Shown here one piece after another: positions 9,301 through 17,414 of a stretch of DNA of 64,000 nucleotides. The stretch comes from Nonomuraea solani (GTDB taxonomy: Bacteria > Actinomycetota > Actinomycetes > Streptosporangiales > Streptosporangiaceae): positions 186,001 through 250,000 of the forward strand of contig NZ_FNVT01000014.1 of NCBI RefSeq assembly GCF_900108335.1, in the 5' to 3' direction. Position numbers and translations under genes: made by a program. Under the pieces are notes generated by a model that saw nothing but the letters and a program-made list of their open reading frames with translations, was not told the DNA's origin and ran no database searches. Every line of letters begins with the position of its first letter. Positions within the stretch are counted from its first letter, which is position 1.

Positions 9301-9490
9301 GGGCCTCACCGGAGGCGGCGGCTTCATCTCCAAGCCGCTGGCCATCGTGGTCATCGGCGGCCTGGTCAGCTCCACTCTGCTCACCCTGGTGCTGGTGCCG
9401 ACCCTGTACACCATGGTCGAGAACCGGAAGGAGAAGCGGCGGAGCACGCCGGAGGCCGTGGAGAAGCCGGTGCCCGTGGGCGTCTCCTAG
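6311..9490 (+). CDS. RND-family efflux permease (AcrB/HAE1-like)
   Basis: A 1059-residue pump with two-fold internal symmetry: a first membrane helix (LARLSLANRGLVALVTL), a large extracellular domain, a block of membrane helices (about 360-520), a second extracellular domain and a final helix block (about 870-1040). The proton-relay acidic pair is present in VGRVVDDSIVVLENI. Loop 1 carries a Pro/Gln/Ala-rich insert (about residues 247-280) and loop 2 a glycine run (about 634-648), both unusual for the family. ATG 6311 is chosen over an upstream in-frame ATG because it starts like family members. There is no membrane-fusion or outer-membrane partner nearby, as expected for a Gram-positive. It follows the two-component system and probably answers to it. 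Confidence 0.92.
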   Translation: MSFLARLSLANRGLVALVTLAVTAFGIFTIPQLKQQLLPSLAFPQVSIIAAYPGAAPQIVEDGVTVPIEDAVRGLTGVTGVTSTSRESSSTIQVAFDFGTDVDAAQSDIQQAVDRLSLPDDVDPQVAVGSTDDLPVMQLAAASDEGQQGLADRLSTQVVPTLAGIEGVKEATVTGLRAEVITITPDEDELKDKGLDASAISSAIQNAGNPLPAGTLTKSGTALSVQVGSRFDGVADLKDLYLTPAAAPAQQPAQQTQQPGRPGAQPQQAKPAPKPDPVRLGDVASVKLGLADSATLTRTDGKPSLGISITMKPDGNAVSISDEVRAELPALARQLGGQSSLTIVFDQAPSVEQAIESLTTEGLLGLAMAVLIILVFLFSIRSTLVTAVSIPLSVLIALIALWAWDYSLNMLTLGALTIAVGRVVDDSIVVLENIKRHLSYGERKRQAIENGVREVAGAVTASTLTTVAVFLPIAFVGGLVGELFGSFSITVTVALLASLLVSLTVVPVLSYWFLKPGKKETGRDVAEERERRSPLQRAYVPVIRFATRHRLSTVAAALAILAGTLALIPRLETSFIDNAGQNTVSVTQNLPAGTSLTAADAKAKQVEDVLTGIKDIASYQVTVGGGSNVSMTGGGPPGAGGGGGGGTARASYSLTLRDGSETAAVENTLRERLGALTDAGEISVGQSGGFGGDGLQVVVHATEQEGLREAADTVRAAMASMPGLTEVTSSAADTAPRVDVTVDREKAAEKGLSEMAIGQAVAQAFQGATVTQLTFDDTTADVVLRTGDVPASLGELRDLELPGGVELRDVAKVAQVDGPVSVTRIDGQRSATVSGKYTGSDLGTAGTDLENRLAKLTLPAGATYSMGGASADQAEAFGSLGLALVAAVALVFFVMVGTFRSLIQPLILLVSIPFAATGAIGLLLVTGTPLGLAAMIGLLMLVGIVVTNAIVLLDLINQYRRQGMPLQEAVVEGGRKRLRPILMTALATIFALMPMALGLTGGGGFISKPLAIVVIGGLVSSTLLTLVLVPTLYTMVENRKEKRRSTPEAVEKPVPVGVS

Positions 9491-10833
9491 CTCTTCGGCA
9501 CCCAGATGCCGTGGAAGCCCGTGGGGACGCGGACCGGCAGGCGGACCTCGGCCACCGGCCGGGCCGACAGGTCGGCGGCGTCCAGGATCGCCAGGTATCC
9601 GGTGCCCCGGGCCCGATCGTGGCAGAAGGTCAGCAGATAGCCGTCGTCGTCCCCCGCCCCTTGCCGGCGGGGGACGAAGGCGGCTTCGCCACAGAGATGC
9701 CCGGCGGGCAGCCGGTGGGTGTCGCGGGCCGCGCCCCTGGCGAAGTCGTACTTGTAGATCTCGGAGCGCTCGGGCTCGGCTTCGAGGGAGAAGCTCGTGA
9801 CGTAGCCGAAGCGGTGCGGGCGTCCGACCTCGGCGTCGGCGACGCGCGGATATTCGAGCGGGGCGTCGTCCAGCGGCCGCTCCGAGACCTTGCCCGTGGC
9901 CGTGTCCAGCCGCCACTCATGCAGCCGGGGCAGGCCGCCGCCGACGTCCTCGGGGCCCGCGCGCCAGAGCGTCGGCACACGGCAGCCGACGACCGTGATC
10001 GTGCCGTCCCGCTCCGAGGCGTTCATCGTGTGCCACACGTAGCACGGATCGACCTCGAACCAGCGCACCTCGCCGCCGTCCCGCCGCATCACGCCGAACC
10101 GCGCGCCGTGCCCGTCGTCCCACCGCCACGGCATTCCGCCGGTCATCGCCGGGTCGAACACGACGGGCAGGTCCATGAAGATCGCGTGGTGCTCGGTGAT
10201 GGCGAAGTCGTGCATCATCGTCGCCCGCGGCACCGGCACCACCTGCGCCTGGAGCACCTCGCCGGTCGGCGCGGCGCGGTAGTAGGTCAGGTACGGCGGG
10301 CGCAGCCGGTAGCCGAAGAACAGCAGCTCGCCGGTGCGCGGGCAGATCTTGGGGTGGGCGGTCATGGGGGTCCGTAGGGCGCCGCCGAAGGTGTACGGCC
10401 CGGCCGTCTCCAGCTCGGGCGTGATCTCGTACGGGAAGCCGCCCTCCTCCAGGGCGAGCAGCCGGCCCGCGTGAGAGACCAGGTGGGTGTTGGCCGTCGT
10501 GACCCGGTAGTCGACCTGGCCGGTGGCCGCGTCGTAGGCCAGGGCGTAGCGGGACTCGCCGGGGTGCTCGTACAGCGGGGTGCGGACGTAGCGGTTGCGG
10601 TACCAGCGGGCCCGCCCGCCCGCCAGCGCCACGGCGTGCACCATGCCGTCGCCCGCGAAGAAGTGCGGTGACCAGCCCGTACGCGGGTTGGGGCCGTTGC
10701 GGAGATAGATCCCGTTCAGCTCCTCGGGGATGGCGCCGGTCACCTCGGCCGGCTCCACCGTCACCTCCTCGGTGACCGGTGCGTTGTTGCCCGCCAGGTG
10801 CAGAGGCAGGTTGCCTTCTTGCGCGGTCGTCAT
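9487..10833 (-). CDS. Carotenoid cleavage oxygenase (RPE65 family)
   Basis: A 448-residue non-haem iron dioxygenase. The four metal-binding histidines of the seven-bladed propeller are visible in context: MTAHPKI, MMHDFAIT, YVWHTMNAS and the C-terminal PTGFHGIWVP. The N-terminus has the family motif LNGIYLRNGPNPR and FAGDGMVHAV. Such enzymes split a double bond in carotenoids or stilbenes to aldehydes. No carotenoid synthesis genes are in the window, so the substrate is open. ATG 10833 has AAGGAG eight bases upstream; a longer frame is not supported. It converges on and overlaps the RND stop by 4 nt, and is divergent from a secreted phospholipase gene. Confidence 0.9.
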   Translation of the reverse strand: MTTAQEGNLPLHLAGNNAPVTEEVTVEPAEVTGAIPEELNGIYLRNGPNPRTGWSPHFFAGDGMVHAVALAGGRARWYRNRYVRTPLYEHPGESRYALAYDAATGQVDYRVTTANTHLVSHAGRLLALEEGGFPYEITPELETAGPYTFGGALRTPMTAHPKICPRTGELLFFGYRLRPPYLTYYRAAPTGEVLQAQVVPVPRATMMHDFAITEHHAIFMDLPVVFDPAMTGGMPWRWDDGHGARFGVMRRDGGEVRWFEVDPCYVWHTMNASERDGTITVVGCRVPTLWRAGPEDVGGGLPRLHEWRLDTATGKVSERPLDDAPLEYPRVADAEVGRPHRFGYVTSFSLEAEPERSEIYKYDFARGAARDTHRLPAGHLCGEAAFVPRRQGAGDDDGYLLTFCHDRARGTGYLAILDAADLSARPVAEVRLPVRVPTGFHGIWVPKS

Positions 10834-10949
10834 CCGCCGACTCCTTCGTGTGTCGTCCGATCCGGCCGCGCCAGCATGCCGGGAAGATTTCCGAAAAAAC
10901 AGTCTTGTCGTTTCCGGCGGCGTCAGCCGGGCGATCGCTGACTCTTCCC

Positions 10950-10980
10950 TTGACATGTGGCAGACCCTCTGTAAAGGGTC
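10950..10980 (+). promoter_or_regulatory. Candidate promoter with overlapping inverted repeat, ahead of phospholipase gene
   Basis: TTGACA (10950-10955) is a perfect -35 box. Sixteen bases later TAAAGG (10972-10977) is a weak -10. The inverted repeat GACCCT-ctgtaa-AGGGTC (10963-10980) covers the -10, so a repressor there would block transcription. The phospholipase start is about 130 bp downstream. The promoter is suggested by position and one strong box only. Confidence 0.35.
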
Positions 10981-11113
10981 TTCCTCCGTAAACTCTCGCC
11001 CGAAAATTGAGCAAGATCTGCTTCGCGTTCTCCGTTATTTCGCTTCATCGTTAGGGCGTCGGGCGAACCTGGCCGCGACACGTATCCGGCCCCGGGCAGA
11101 AGAAGCAGGTCTC

Positions 11114-11638
11114 ATGGTCAGCAGAATGGTCAGCAGATCCGTTGTGACACTCACCCCCATCGCCGCCCTCCTCCTGTCCTTCGCGTCACCCGCCCACGCG
11201 GCCGTGACCCTGGAACAGAAACTCGCCGTCCTGTCCTCGTTCTCCCAGCCCACGGCCCCCAGCGCCGCCTCGTGGCGGAACGCCTGGGAGAACCAGGGGG
11301 CGTGGGAGTCGTACGCCTTCGACTGGTCGACGGACCTGTGTTCGAGCAGCCCGGACCAGCCGCTCGGATTCGACTTCCGGATGTCGTGCCGACGGCACGA
11401 TTTCGGTTACCGGAACTACAAGTCCGTAAGCCAGTTCCCGGCGAACAAGGACAGAATCGACGACGCGTTCCTCTTCGATATGCGGGCGGTGTGCGCCGGA
11501 TACTCGGGGGTGTCCAAGAGGACCTGTGACGGGCTCGCCTGGACCTACTATCAGGCGGTCCGGCAGTTCGGCGACCTCGCCGTCAGCGACGAGCAGATCC
11601 GGCGGGTCGAACGGGAGGCCCGGCGCGCCGCCGCGTGA
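11114..11638 (+). CDS. Secreted prokaryotic phospholipase A2
   Basis: A 174-residue exported protein. The signal peptide runs to about residue 30 (hydrophobic core TLTPIAALLLSFASPAHA, cut after AHA). The mature part has the prokaryotic PLA2 signature MSCRRHDFGYRN, in which His-Asp is the catalytic pair, and several Cys that can form two disulphides. The enzyme would hydrolyse the sn-2 ester of phospholipids outside the cell in a calcium-dependent way. The start at 11114 gives a clean signal peptide; a second Met four codons later is possible. It converges on a glycosyltransferase gene 3 bp downstream. Confidence 0.87.
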   Translation: MVSRMVSRSVVTLTPIAALLLSFASPAHAAVTLEQKLAVLSSFSQPTAPSAASWRNAWENQGAWESYAFDWSTDLCSSSPDQPLGFDFRMSCRRHDFGYRNYKSVSQFPANKDRIDDAFLFDMRAVCAGYSGVSKRTCDGLAWTYYQAVRQFGDLAVSDEQIRRVEREARRAAA

Positions 11639-11641
11639 CGT

Positions 11642-13669
11642 TCACGAGCCGCATCGGTAGAGCTTCTGGGCGCCGCCGAAGGGTGATCTGTCCGAGGTGT
11701 CGCTCTGCTCGGTGCCGCCGTACTCGGCGGCGGGAACCTCCTCGCAGGCGCGGGCGATCCAGGTGGTACGGGCTTGCGCGGCCCCTTGCCCGCCTCCCAT
11801 CATCCGCTCCGGGCCGTCGCCGCTGAGGACGTAGCGCAGCTCGCCCGCCTTGACCCAGCGGTCGAGCTGCTCCGCGGTCGGCGCGGGATCGGACCCCATG
11901 AAGCCGCCCATGCCGATCACCGTCTCATCGCTGTTCATGATGTACGCGGCGGCGCCCATCGCGGCGGTGTTGATCGCGAGCTTGATGCGGGCACCGCCGG
12001 AGTGGGCGACGGCGTAGTCGAGGATCCTGCGCTGACCGGCGCTGAGCTCGGCCCCGCCGCCCATCGGCCCGCCCGTCGGCCCGCCGCCCATCGGCCCGCC
12101 TCTTCCGGGACGGGCGCCGGGCATCCCGCCGCCGAAGGTGGTGCGCGGGCCCGCCGCCGGGTTGGTGCCGTTGGCGTCGGGCGGCCCGAAGGCGTAGGCG
12201 ATCGACCACGTCGCCGGCGCCAGCAACGAGGGGATGAGCACCGCCGCCGCCACGGCCGGCCCCGTACGGGCACCGCGCAGCCCGGTGAGGAGGAGGAAGG
12301 CGATCGCGGCGACGGCGGCGGCGAGCACGGCGTACCGCAGCCAGCCGTTCCACGAGGTGTCGCGCGAGATCAGGACCCACGCCCAGACCGCGGTGACGGC
12401 CACCGCGCCGGCGGCCGCCACGGCGCCCCGGGAGTGCCGGGCCAGCCACACCACTCCCGCGCCGACCAGAGCGGCCAGGGCCGGCGCCAGCATCGTGGTG
12501 TAGTACGAGTGGAAGATCCCGGAGGCGAAGCTGAAGACGACGGCGTTGACCAGCAGCCACCCGCCCCACAACAACCACCCGCCACGAACGGCCGGCACTC
12601 CCCGGCGCCTGGCCTTAGCGGCGAACACGACGGCGGCCACGACGATCAGCAGCGCGAGCGGCAGCAGCCAGCTGATCTGCCCGCCCACTACTTCGTTGAA
12701 CATCCGCAACGGTCCGGACGAACCACCGAACCCGCCGAAACCACCACGCGGCATGGGCGTATCGGGAGGCTGGAACCCACCCGGCGGCATCGACGGCATC
12801 CCACCCGGACCGCCCCCGCCCGGACCGCCACCACCTGGACCGATACCACCCGGACCGCCCCCGCCGAAGATTCGTCCGAGGCCGTTGTAGCCGAGCACGA
12901 GATCAAGGGCGGAGCCGTCCGTACTGCCCCCGATGTACGGCTTTTCCCCCGGCCAAAGATCCACCAGCACCACCCACCACAGCGAGCCGGCCAGCAGCAC
13001 CCCGCCCGCCGCGGCGAGGTCACCGATCCGCCGCCGCCAGGGCGCGGCCGTACCGAACAGGTAGGCGAGCAGGAAGGCGGGCAGGCACACCCACGCGGCC
13101 AGCATCTTGGTGGTGAACCCGCACCCGATGAGGAAGGCGGCCAGCATCAGCCACCCGGTGGCCCGGCGCGGCGCGATGCCGCCTCGCAGCGCACGGGTCA
13201 GGGCGTAGGCGGCGGCCACCAGCAGCAGCACCAGCAGCGTGTCCGGGTTGTTGTCCCGATTGATCGCGACGGTGACCGGGGTCAGCGCGAGCACGAGGGC
13301 GGCGATCAGTCCGGCGCCCTCACCGGCCCACCGGCGTACGGCGCGATGCAGCAGGAAGACCGCCGCCACGCCCTCGATGATCTGCGGCAGCAGCAGCGAC
13401 CACCCGTGATAGCCGAAGATCCAGGTCGAGACGACCTGCGGCCACATCGCCATCGGCGGCTTGTCCACCGTGACGACACCGGCCGGATCGAAGGAGCCGA
13501 ACAGAAACGTGGTGACGCTCGCCGACATGGACTTGACGGCGGCGCTGTAATACGTGTTGCCCCAGCCCCAGGTCCACCAGGACCAGCCGTAGAGCACGGC
13601 GGCCAGCAGGCAGATCGCGGTCAGCGCGTACCGTCTGGGGGCGGCCGCGCGCAGGGAGATGACGGTCAT
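11642..13669 (-). CDS. Glycosyltransferase family 39-like membrane protein (YkcB-like)
   Basis: A 675-residue membrane glycosyltransferase of the PMT/ArnT type. About ten hydrophobic helices are spread over residues 15-510. The first extracellular loop has VVTVDKPPMAMWPQ, where the Asp is the likely catalytic or metal-binding residue. A glycine/proline-rich insert (about 268-320) sits in a loop, and the C-terminal 170 residues form a soluble extracellular domain with a second Gly/Met/Arg-rich stretch. These enzymes move a sugar from a polyprenyl phosphate carrier to an acceptor on the outer face. The preceding gene, a GT2-GtrA fusion, overlaps by 4 nt and would supply that carrier sugar, as in the Bacillus ykcB-ykcC pair. 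Acceptor unknown. Confidence 0.85.
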   Translation of the reverse strand: MTVISLRAAAPRRYALTAICLLAAVLYGWSWWTWGWGNTYYSAAVKSMSASVTTFLFGSFDPAGVVTVDKPPMAMWPQVVSTWIFGYHGWSLLLPQIIEGVAAVFLLHRAVRRWAGEGAGLIAALVLALTPVTVAINRDNNPDTLLVLLLVAAAYALTRALRGGIAPRRATGWLMLAAFLIGCGFTTKMLAAWVCLPAFLLAYLFGTAAPWRRRIGDLAAAGGVLLAGSLWWVVLVDLWPGEKPYIGGSTDGSALDLVLGYNGLGRIFGGGGPGGIGPGGGGPGGGGPGGMPSMPPGGFQPPDTPMPRGGFGGFGGSSGPLRMFNEVVGGQISWLLPLALLIVVAAVVFAAKARRRGVPAVRGGWLLWGGWLLVNAVVFSFASGIFHSYYTTMLAPALAALVGAGVVWLARHSRGAVAAAGAVAVTAVWAWVLISRDTSWNGWLRYAVLAAAVAAIAFLLLTGLRGARTGPAVAAAVLIPSLLAPATWSIAYAFGPPDANGTNPAAGPRTTFGGGMPGARPGRGGPMGGGPTGGPMGGGAELSAGQRRILDYAVAHSGGARIKLAINTAAMGAAAYIMNSDETVIGMGGFMGSDPAPTAEQLDRWVKAGELRYVLSGDGPERMMGGGQGAAQARTTWIARACEEVPAAEYGGTEQSDTSDRSPFGGAQKLYRCGS

Positions 13670-14940
13670 CTGGATGATCGGCTTTCAGGAGCGGCGGCCC
13701 GGCGGAAGACCCAGCCGCGCAACAACAGGAATCGCCCGGCGGTGCCGAGCACGCAGGCGCAGACCAGCACCGTCAGTTCCACGGCGCGCGACGGAGCCGG
13801 GGTGACGGCGTGCAGGGCCAGCAGCGCGCCGGAGGTCAGCGCGTAGTACAGGCCGAACACCACCAGCCCGAGCAGGTGCGTACGCGTGGCGGAGCCGCGG
13901 GAGGAGGTGAAGGTGAAACGGCGGTTGGCCTCGGTGTTGAGCACGGTGGTCAGCGTCAGGGCCAGCAGGTTCGCCGGCAGCACGGGCAACCACGTCCGCA
14001 GCAGCGCGTACAGGCCCAGATGCGCCACCGTCGACAGCACCCCGATGGCGCCGAACGACACCACCTGCCACAACAACCCGCCGCTGCTCCGGTCGGCCAG
14101 CACGGCGTCCGGGTGCGCGGCGCGCGGCTCGGGCCGCCGCGGCAGATCCGGTACGCGCGCCGCGCCCGACGCCTTGGCCCGCGCCACCCGGAGCAGGCCC
14201 TTGATGTCGTCGAGGGCGGTGGACATCACCTGCACCCGGCTGTCCACGTCCTCCACCCAGTCCACCGGGACCTCCTGCACCCGCAGCCCGTTGTGCTCGG
14301 CCAGCAGCAGCAGTTCGGTGTCGAAGAACCAGCCGTCGTCCTCGACCTTCTCCAGCAGCGGCCGGATCACCGCCGTGCGGGCGGCCTTGAACCCGCACTG
14401 CGCGTCGGTGAACCCCACCCCGTGCGTCCACCGGATCAACGCGTTGTAGCCCCGCGAGATGATCTCCCTGCGCGGCCCGCGCAACGTGCGTGCCCCGCGC
14501 GCCAGCCGGGAGCCGATCGCCACGTCGGAGTGCCCGTTGACCAGCGACGCCGTCAACGGCAGCAGCGCGTCGAGACCGGTCGACAGATCGACGTCCATGT
14601 ACACCACGACGTCGGCCTGACTGCGCGCCCACGCCGTACGCAGCGCCAGTCCGCGCCCCTTGCGCTCCAGCCGCAGCACCCGCACGTCGTCGGGATGGCG
14701 CTCGGCCAGCTCGGCGGCGACCTCAGGGGTGCGGTCGGTGCTGGCGTTGTCCACGACGGTGACGGTCCACTCGAAAGGGAAATACCGCTGGAGATGGTCG
14801 CGTAGTACGTCGATACAACCGGGCAGAGCCCGTTCCTCGTTGTGGACGGGGACCACGATCTCCACCGTCGCGGTCAGTCCGGGAGGCACGTCGGTGTCGC
14901 CTCGCGCGGTCACGGCGTTGTCGGTCATGCGCATCACCAC
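13666..14940 (-). CDS. Glycosyltransferase family 2 fused to GtrA-like flippase domain
   Basis: A 424-residue fusion. Residues 25-260 form a GT-A domain of the dolichyl-phosphate sugar synthase type: EIVVPVHNEERALPG, VDNASTDRT, and the metal-binding VVYMDVDLSTG. Residues about 285-415 hold four membrane helices of a GtrA domain (VSFGAIGVLSTVAHLGLYALL onwards). The protein would make polyprenyl-phosphate sugar from a nucleotide sugar and help flip it outward for the GT39 enzyme encoded downstream (ATGA overlap). GTG 14940, ATG 14934 and ATG 14928 are all possible starts, with no decisive ribosome binding site. Sugar identity is not determinable. Confidence 0.88.
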   Translation of the reverse strand: MVMRMTDNAVTARGDTDVPPGLTATVEIVVPVHNEERALPGCIDVLRDHLQRYFPFEWTVTVVDNASTDRTPEVAAELAERHPDDVRVLRLERKGRGLALRTAWARSQADVVVYMDVDLSTGLDALLPLTASLVNGHSDVAIGSRLARGARTLRGPRREIISRGYNALIRWTHGVGFTDAQCGFKAARTAVIRPLLEKVEDDGWFFDTELLLLAEHNGLRVQEVPVDWVEDVDSRVQVMSTALDDIKGLLRVARAKASGAARVPDLPRRPEPRAAHPDAVLADRSSGGLLWQVVSFGAIGVLSTVAHLGLYALLRTWLPVLPANLLALTLTTVLNTEANRRFTFTSSRGSATRTHLLGLVVFGLYYALTSGALLALHAVTPAPSRAVELTVLVCACVLGTAGRFLLLRGWVFRRAAAPESRSSR

Positions 14941-15015
14941 TCGCCCGCTCGCGAATCTGTCATGACGCCAGTCATCGCATGCGACTGTGTGAGTAATGTG
15001 AGAGCTCTCGCCGAT

Positions 15016-15588
15016 TCAGACGTCCGTGATGTGAACGCGCTCGCCCTGCTGCCCGTAGATGGCGATGGTCTCCGCCGGTATGTCGTCCCGGGCGTTGCCG
15101 ATCCAGTGGGCGGTGTTGGTGTCGAACTCCGCCGCTTCGCCCGCCGTCAGCACCGTCTTGGTGCCGGTGAGGACGAGCTGGACCGCGCCCTGGAGCACGT
15201 AGAACCACTCCCGGCCGGGGTGCCGGTGGAGCTTCGGCGGCGGAAGCTGCGAAACAGGCGGATAAATCACCTTGTACGCCTGCACGCCCCCCGTCTTCAT
15301 ACCCAGCGGCACGAACGTCAGCCCATGCTTCTGAAAGGGCCGCAGGTGCACCCGCGGATCCCCGGTGGACGGTGCCGCGACGAGCTCATCGAGCGGCACG
15401 GAGTAGGCGCGGGCCAGCGGCAAGAGCTGTTCCAGCGTGGGCCGGACGTGCCCGCGTTCCAGCCGGGAGATGGTGCTCGGAGTGAGCCCTGTGCGCTCCG
15501 CCAGCTCGGCGAGGGTGATGCCGAGAGCCTTGCGGAAGTGCCGCAGCCTCGGGCCGACGTTCTCCAGTACCGCTTCGTCTTCTGTCAC
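15016..15588 (-). CDS. XRE-family regulator with cupin sensor domain
   Basis: A 190-residue protein. Residues 12-65 form an XRE helix-turn-helix (ITLAELAERTGLTPSTISRL ERG). Residues 110-185 form a cupin barrel with metal-ligand histidines in PKLHRHPGREWFYVLQG and NTAHWIGN. Such regulators sense a small molecule bound in the cupin. GTG 15588 is chosen because AAAGGAG lies seven bases upstream; an in-frame ATG further upstream would run through the operator. The gene is divergent from a secreted hydrolase and shares with it a promoter carrying a perfect inverted repeat, so it probably controls both. Confidence 0.87.
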   Translation of the reverse strand: MTEDEAVLENVGPRLRHFRKALGITLAELAERTGLTPSTISRLERGHVRPTLEQLLPLARAYSVPLDELVAAPSTGDPRVHLRPFQKHGLTFVPLGMKTGGVQAYKVIYPPVSQLPPPKLHRHPGREWFYVLQGAVQLVLTGTKTVLTAGEAAEFDTNTAHWIGNARDDIPAETIAIYGQQGERVHITDV

Positions 15589-15599
15589 GGGCCGGCTCC

Positions 15600-15617
15600 T
15601 TTTGCAATCCTGCAAAA
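15600..15617. promoter_or_regulatory. Inverted repeat in divergent promoter (candidate cupin-regulator operator)
   Basis: TTTTGCA-atcc-TGCAAAA is a perfect 7-bp inverted repeat 11 bp from the regulator start, and overlaps the first base of its AAAGGAG. A further half-site ATGCAGCACCGCAA follows. AT-rich repeats like this in a GC-rich genome are typical regulator sites. Confidence 0.5.
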
Positions 15618-15658
15618 AAGTATGCAGCACCGCAAGCCCGCACGTGAAGCTTGTGCAC

Positions 15659-16660
15659 ATGAAGCACTCTCTCCGCCTCCTCGGAGCCGTCGCGCTGGCC
15701 CTCTCCCTCGTCATGGGCGGCACTGCCGCGGCCACCACGAAGCACGACACGGAGTTCAAGCACAGGTTCGCGAAGGTCCGCGACGTGCGCATGCACTACG
15801 TCATGGCCGGAAAGGGCCCGGCATTGGTGCTCCTGCACGGCTGGCCGCAGACCTGGTACGAATGGCGCGACATCATGCCGGCCCTCGCCGAGCATCACAC
15901 CGTCTACGCCCTCGACCTCCCCGGCCTCGGCGACAGTGCGGGAAGCCCGGCGAGCTTCGACAAGAAGACCCTGGCACGTTATGTCCACGACCTGCTGCGC
16001 GATCGGATCGGACTCGACGAATTCGACCTGGTCGCCCATGACCTCGGTGCCGGAGTCGGATTCCAGTACGTCTCCCAATTCCCCGGCGAGGTGAAGTCCT
16101 ACGTGCATATGGACTATCCGCTCCCCGGCCCGAAACTGGCCGCCGCGCGGTACCGAACCTTCTCCTGGCACATGGCCTTCAACAGCCAGCGGGCGATCCC
16201 CGAGAAACTCATCGACGACCCGGGCGATGTGCGCGATTACCTCACGGCGTTCTACCCGCAAGTCGCCTACGGCGGAACGGCGTTCGGCGGCACGAGGACA
16301 CGATCGCCGTTCACCGAAGCGGAAACCAGTGAATTCGTCCGCACCTACAGCCGCCCGGACGTGCTGCGTGCCGGATTCGAGCTCTACCGGAGCCTGGACC
16401 AGGACGAGCGCGACAACACCGCGGCCGCCCGCGTGAGCACCCGCACGCTTCTCCTCACGGCCACCGGTTCACTCGCCGCCACCCGGCCGACCCTGGCGCC
16501 GATGCTCGGCAACATCACACGCGCGGTCGAGATCCCGAAATCAGGGCATTGGCTCGCGGAAGAAAACCCCAAGGCCGTGGTGCGCGAAATCCTCGCGTTC
16601 ACGGGCAAAGGTCCGACTCCATGCCGGCCAGGGCCGCACATGAGGCCTGGTGATTGCTGA
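15659..16660 (+). CDS. Secreted alpha/beta hydrolase, epoxide hydrolase-like
   Basis: A 333-residue protein with a signal peptide (LLGAVALALSLVMGGTAAA, cut near residue 25). The body is an alpha/beta hydrolase with the oxyanion motif LLHGWPQTWYEW, the nucleophile elbow LVAHDLGAGVG where Asp replaces the usual Ser, and the catalytic His of KSGHWLAEENP. An Asp nucleophile and the HGWPxxWxxW pattern are marks of epoxide hydrolases and haloalkane dehalogenases. ATG 15659 gives a good signal peptide; GTG 15653 is an alternative. The last 15 residues (GPTPCRPGPHMRPGDC) look like a read-through tail. It is divergent from the cupin regulator, which probably controls it. Substrate unknown. Confidence 0.85.
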   Translation: MKHSLRLLGAVALALSLVMGGTAAATTKHDTEFKHRFAKVRDVRMHYVMAGKGPALVLLHGWPQTWYEWRDIMPALAEHHTVYALDLPGLGDSAGSPASFDKKTLARYVHDLLRDRIGLDEFDLVAHDLGAGVGFQYVSQFPGEVKSYVHMDYPLPGPKLAAARYRTFSWHMAFNSQRAIPEKLIDDPGDVRDYLTAFYPQVAYGGTAFGGTRTRSPFTEAETSEFVRTYSRPDVLRAGFELYRSLDQDERDNTAAARVSTRTLLLTATGSLAATRPTLAPMLGNITRAVEIPKSGHWLAEENPKAVVREILAFTGKGPTPCRPGPHMRPGDC

Positions 16661-16809
16661 ACATGAACATGACGCCCGAGATCGGCACGGCGGCACGCGC
16701 ACACGGTCACTTCTTTGCTGCCCTGGCTTGAGACGTCGGTCGAACGATTGACAACGTATCAAAAGTCCGACCGTCGATAACCGCGTGAAAGGCGGACATT
16801 CACCGGACA

Positions 16810-17373
16810 TTAATCGGCCACCGGGCTGTCCCAGCCGGAGACGAACCAGTGGACCGCCCCCGTGGCCGGATCGTACGACCGCCGGCTCATCGTGCCGATG
16901 TTGCCCCCGTAGACGTGGATCCCGATGGTGGGCTCGTCGCCGATGGCCACGACGGCGTGGACGTCGTCGTCGGTCGTACAGCACACGGTGACCTGCCCGC
17001 GTTCCCACACCTGCTCACCGGCCGGCGTCAGGGCCCTGCCCGTCTCGGACGGCAGGGGCTTGACGTAGCGGACCTCCTGCTCGGCGCCCGAGTAGACGCC
17101 CACGACACCCCACATCTCGTGCCCGTGCACGGGCGTGCGCTGACCCATGTTCCAGACCACGGACGCCAGCGACCAGCTGTCGTCGGGGGCGATGTAGAGC
17201 GGGTACGTGACATGGCGATCTTTCGACGGCCGGGTGACCTCCGGGGGAAGCCGGTAGCCGCCGGCCAGCAGCCGGGACAGCAGAGCCGAGACCTCTCTCG
17301 TGATCTCGTGCTCGTCGTCGATCCTGCCGACCAGGTTCGTCACGTCCTCGATGAAGCGGTCCAAGGTCTCCAC
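16810..17373 (-). CDS. Cysteine dioxygenase-like cupin enzyme
   Basis: A 187-residue single-domain cupin of the cysteine/thiol dioxygenase family. The iron-binding motif is TPVHGHEMWGVVGVYSG (two His), with the third His in TIGIHVYGGNIG. Family members oxidise cysteine or 3-mercaptopropionate to sulphinates. GTG 17373 is preferred because AAGGAG lies six bases upstream; the frame also opens with TTG 17418 overlapping the previous stop. It is the last gene of a five-gene run led by an ECF sigma factor. The exact thiol substrate cannot be told from sequence. Confidence 0.78.
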   Translation of the reverse strand: METLDRFIEDVTNLVGRIDDEHEITREVSALLSRLLAGGYRLPPEVTRPSKDRHVTYPLYIAPDDSWSLASVVWNMGQRTPVHGHEMWGVVGVYSGAEQEVRYVKPLPSETGRALTPAGEQVWERGQVTVCCTTDDDVHAVVAIGDEPTIGIHVYGGNIGTMSRRSYDPATGAVHWFVSGWDSPVAD

Positions 17374-17414
17374 GTCGTTCTCCTTCGATTCGCCGGCGGC
17401 GCCATCCGGCGCCG

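Noticed and set aside
6134..9916. A 1260-codon open frame on the minus strand opposite the RND pump, and similar long antisense frames at 336-2345, 2060-4033, 27935-30307 and 37714-40191.
   Set aside because: High GC content keeps antisense frames open. Their translations are Arg/Gly/Ala/His-rich without domains, whereas the opposite strand encodes recognisable proteins with ribosome binding sites.
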